Origin: Adiantum capillus-veneris
Lineage: Eukaryota; Streptophyta; Polypodiopsida; Polypodiales; Pteridaceae
Assembly: GCA_014529385.2 (NCBI GenBank)
Contig: CM043947.1
Location: forward strand, 103,439,811 to 103,499,810
DNA: 60,000 nucleotides
Direction of reading: 5' to 3'
In this document: in pieces, positions 57,428 through 60,000 of the stretch
How the letters are laid out: every line of letters begins with the position of its first letter
Position numbering within the stretch: the stretch's first letter is position 1
Notes under the pieces: generated by a model
The model's input: only the letters and a program-made list of their open reading frames with translations
Told to the model about the DNA's origin: nothing
Database searches by the model: none
Made by a program: the position numbers and the translations under genes

Positions 57428-57984
57428 AGGAACCAATCCAGACGGGGGTGAGTGGCACCTTGGAGTATGTTTTCACCTTTTTGTTGACCGCTATAATAGA
57501 TGTGGACATAATACGCACGACCATTTGGACGTGCAAGTGGAATCCCGTTCTGCCACGCTTGATGGAACACATTCCAGCAATAGTCTCTTTCTCTAGGAAC
57601 TCAATCAGCACAGGAAGCAAGCCAGTGTCTACGTCCGCCCCCGCAACGGAGATAGTGATACTTAGTTTGAAGGCAGATGCATCCCCTTCATCACCAACCG
57701 AACGTGCAGCTTTCTTCATCCTCACCAAGATAACCTATAGCATCGGACCCTCATAAACAGAAACCAATGGAACCACATCTTGCTTCACAAATTTTAACAA
57801 GCATGAAATTCAAGTAGGTGATAATGAAATACATATACCTTCGAGACCACTGTGTCGCTGTTGTAGCTAATTTCTGCCTACTGTTTGAATCACCTACTGT
57901 ATGTTGTTTGGATGGAACCCTGCGTGAAACACCTCTAGGTGCTCTCGCTGTGACTACAGCCAAACACCCAATAAAACGTGTCAA
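57428..57984 (-). pseudogene. Gene remnant with HUH-nuclease-like domain
   Basis: Minus strand. An upstream exon (about 57984-57839; RGVSRRVPSKQHTVGDS, and in another frame EISYNSDTVVSK) ends at a donor GTATAT. A 104 nt intron (57838-57735) follows. The next exon reads VILVRMKKAARSVGDEGD, ASAFKLSITISVAGADVDT, GLLPVLIEFLEKETIAGM, CSIKRGRTGFHLHVQMVV, RIMSTSIIAVNKKVKTY and stops at about 57428. The order strand, helix, strand, strand with H-L-H resembles the N-terminal half of Rep-type HUH endonucleases. The catalytic Tyr motif is not seen, because the frame ends before it. The HUH call is inference from one motif and predicted topology. No phage, IS or helicase companion is visible. Confidence 0.35.
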
Positions 57985-58628
57985 TCATAATCTACAGTTA
58001 TGCCAAGACTTCATAGCTCATAGACGGCAAGCTACCTCACGCTCTTGCTTGTGCGGCGGTACTTTGGCTGCCAACTACCAACCCCTGCCACTATTGACTG
58101 CCACGACTTGCATGAAAAGCAGTAATGCATGCAGGACGCCCAGCTTACCCATGCGAACTCGTGTTCTGGTGCTGCATAGGAGAATCACCCTTGATTCTCC
58201 TCTTAATTTCCTTTTAAAAAAATTGAATCACTTACTGCCACACTTACGTTTAAAAGATCCAACTCTACTCTTAAGCAAAAGAAGACTTAGACCAAAAGTT
58301 CTTCTTATCAACAAAAACTTCCTAAGTCTTGCCTGTCGTCCCCATTTTTCCTTTTTGAGGGAAACAAAAGCCCATGTCCCGATGTCCCGACTCCCGCCTT
58401 CCTTTTACATCCACAGTCCACTCCTCTACTGTTAACAGAGAATTGCCACGTTGAAGAGGGTCGTTCCAGATTAGAGCTTGAGGGTGCTGTACAGTCCGTA
58501 CTGATTGTCGAAAGAATTCCCCGATGGAAGCCGAGCCCTACGTTCCTTTGTTGCTAGGAGGGCTTATGTCTGTTTAACAAAAGCTCAGATTTTTTGAAAT
58601 TACCAAACCATGCTGCCCTAGCTTTCAC

Positions 58629-58663
<35 letters not shown>

Positions 58664-59016
58664 GCACACGAGAATTTCTCATTGCAATTTTTTTGTGTGC
58701 AGGGCTGCCCTCTTGAGTCTGCTGCATAGCCAACCACCACTCTTCTGCACACAAAAATAGAAAGAGGAAAGAATGAGAGAGCCAATAGAGTGAGCGTAGA
58801 GAGAGAGAGAGAGAGTCTCGACACTGAAGTGTGATCTCAATCTGCATTTCAATAGCTGCCTACAACTCGGGGCACTCCTCCTCATCAATTACAGAGTTGC
58901 ACCGATACGCAGTTTAGAGAGAGAGAGAGACAAAGGGAGAGAGAGTTGTGATGTGGTCACCGCTTCAACACAGTCTTTTGGAAGCAAGTCGTGATATCTG
59001 AATGGGCCAACTCCCT

Positions 59017-59024
59017 TCTCTCTC

Positions 59025-59062
<38 letters not shown>

Positions 59063-59074
59063 GCGCGCGCGCTC
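59017..59074. repeat. (CT)n microsatellite followed by GC repeat
   Basis: About 20 CT units with one interruption, then CATGCGCGCGCGC. Confidence 0.95.
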
Positions 59075-59962
59075 TAAACCTCCTCTTTCTCTCCGTGTGT
59101 ATTCTACTACCTGAGATCGATCAAAGAGTCGGGAGTTCTCGCGGATTATTCTGGAAGCATAGTGTCCACCATGAGGAGGCAACAGCGTGCCCAACAAACA
59201 GCAGCACAGGCCGACAGAGGTTACAAGAGGGTCTCTGATATTCATTGCACTCCCACCACCTTCGCTTTGACCTTGATTGGAGATAGTGGCGTGATCTTGA
59301 CCTGACTTGTCCGCCTCTACCGCCTTGGAACAACCACCTGAAGTTTCAGCTTGGTCTTCAATTGTTGCCAGCTGCCGCCATCACCGATGCTATCACCTTG
59401 TGGCAGCTATTTGCTGCATCTAATCTCATCAGTGTCATGCACACCGTAGCCTGTTGACATTGCCCTGACCACGAGATATGATAGTGGAGCTCAACGTCGC
59501 CCTGGAATGGCTCTCAAATTCCGCTAGCAATGATCTGCTTTGTGACCATAGTGCCAAATTCAACCCCACCATCACCGGATTCCCTTGCTTGCACAAGATC
59601 CTCTCTCACAAATATTGTTTCAAACATGTTGTTGCCCAGGTGATGCTGCCTTGCTTCCTTCAGAAGATCTAGACTCCTCCTTGGAAGAGTCATTTTGTGC
59701 GCAATATCATCTGTGTGGACTACTCATGGCCAGCTTGCCAGAGGACATACCACAGTTTGCACTTCCTTCTGGTTGTAAACGATGCTTTGTAGGATGATGA
59801 TATAGTTATTGCTTTGTCACAAGAGCCTCTCACACGAGCTGGTGTTCCCAAAATGCCAGATTCTTTGCATAAGTTAAGGATTTAAGATTTGAGTTACAAG
59901 GAAGCATTCCTTTGGCGCTTCACAAGTGCCATCAGCCAGCTAGATTTGGTTCTCTGCCACTA

Positions 59963-59968
<6 letters not shown>

Positions 59969-60000
<32 letters not shown>
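59969..60000. repeat. (CT)n microsatellite at the window edge
   Basis: At least 15 CT units run to the last base, so the repeat may continue outside. Confidence 0.95.

Larger units (their letters stand above)
57985..60000. other. No recognised gene; microsatellite-rich
   Basis: Contains (GA)n at 58631-58661, 58799-58816 and 58916-58932, and (CT)n at 59017-59060 with an adjoining GCGCGCGC and at 59970-60000. The frames over these are repeat artefacts. Frames at 57818-58435 (plus) and 59121-59333 (minus) show no domain. Confidence 0.6.

Overview
This window looks like repeat-dense nuclear DNA of a large-genome land plant. The evidence is four LTR retrotransposons, several plant-type LINE fragments carrying a DUF4283-like ORF1, initiator-Met, Trp and Arg tRNA primer sites, and many (CT)n/(GA)n and (TG)n microsatellites. 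No operon, rRNA, tRNA gene, CRISPR array or confident single-copy host gene was found. The species cannot be named from the sequence. A seed-free plant such as a fern is only a weak guess from the general character of the gene fragments.

Layout. 1-9.6 kb: a decayed minus-strand Ty3/gypsy gag (element B) is split by a Ty3/gypsy element on the plus strand (element A, 471-8484), which has two ~1.03 kb LTRs, a tRNA-Trp primer site and a broken gag-PR-RT-RH-IN. 9.6-12.9 kb: LTR-like and pol debris. 12.96-23.5 kb: LINE 1 (ORF1, endonuclease, RT), interrupted by a Ty1/copia element (element D, 15351-21171) and by a small inverted-repeat element (21237-21674). 23.5-26.28 kb: LINE 2, ending in poly(A). 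26.3-34.5 kb: microsatellites, one copia RNase H/3' end fragment, LTR-like pieces and no recognisable gene.

34560-45430: element E, a minus-strand non-chromodomain Ty3/gypsy element with ~570 bp LTRs, four zinc knuckles, a deleted RT palm and, unusually, a further ~690-codon sense ORF between integrase and the 3' LTR. Next to that ORF is a G-rich GAGGGC minisatellite. 46087-54990: element F, a young chromovirus on the minus strand. Its 1.59 kb LTRs differ at only two places that I saw, and it is flanked by an exact GAATG duplication. It sits inside LINE 3 (about 45.9-46.09 and 54.99-56.38 kb), whose reading frame is continuous once F is removed. 56.7-58.0 kb: minus-strand spliced-gene remnants with an acidic segment, a coiled coil and a domain whose HLH motif and strand order suggest a Rep-type HUH nuclease. 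58-60 kb: microsatellite-rich DNA without a recognisable gene.

Together the parts record successive nested insertions: B is older than A, LINE 1 older than D, and LINE 3 older than F. The coding regions are almost all broken. The points most worth a second look are the HUH-like gene remnant, the extra ORF of element E, and a regular array of inverted ATTGG/CCAAT boxes in the LTR of F.
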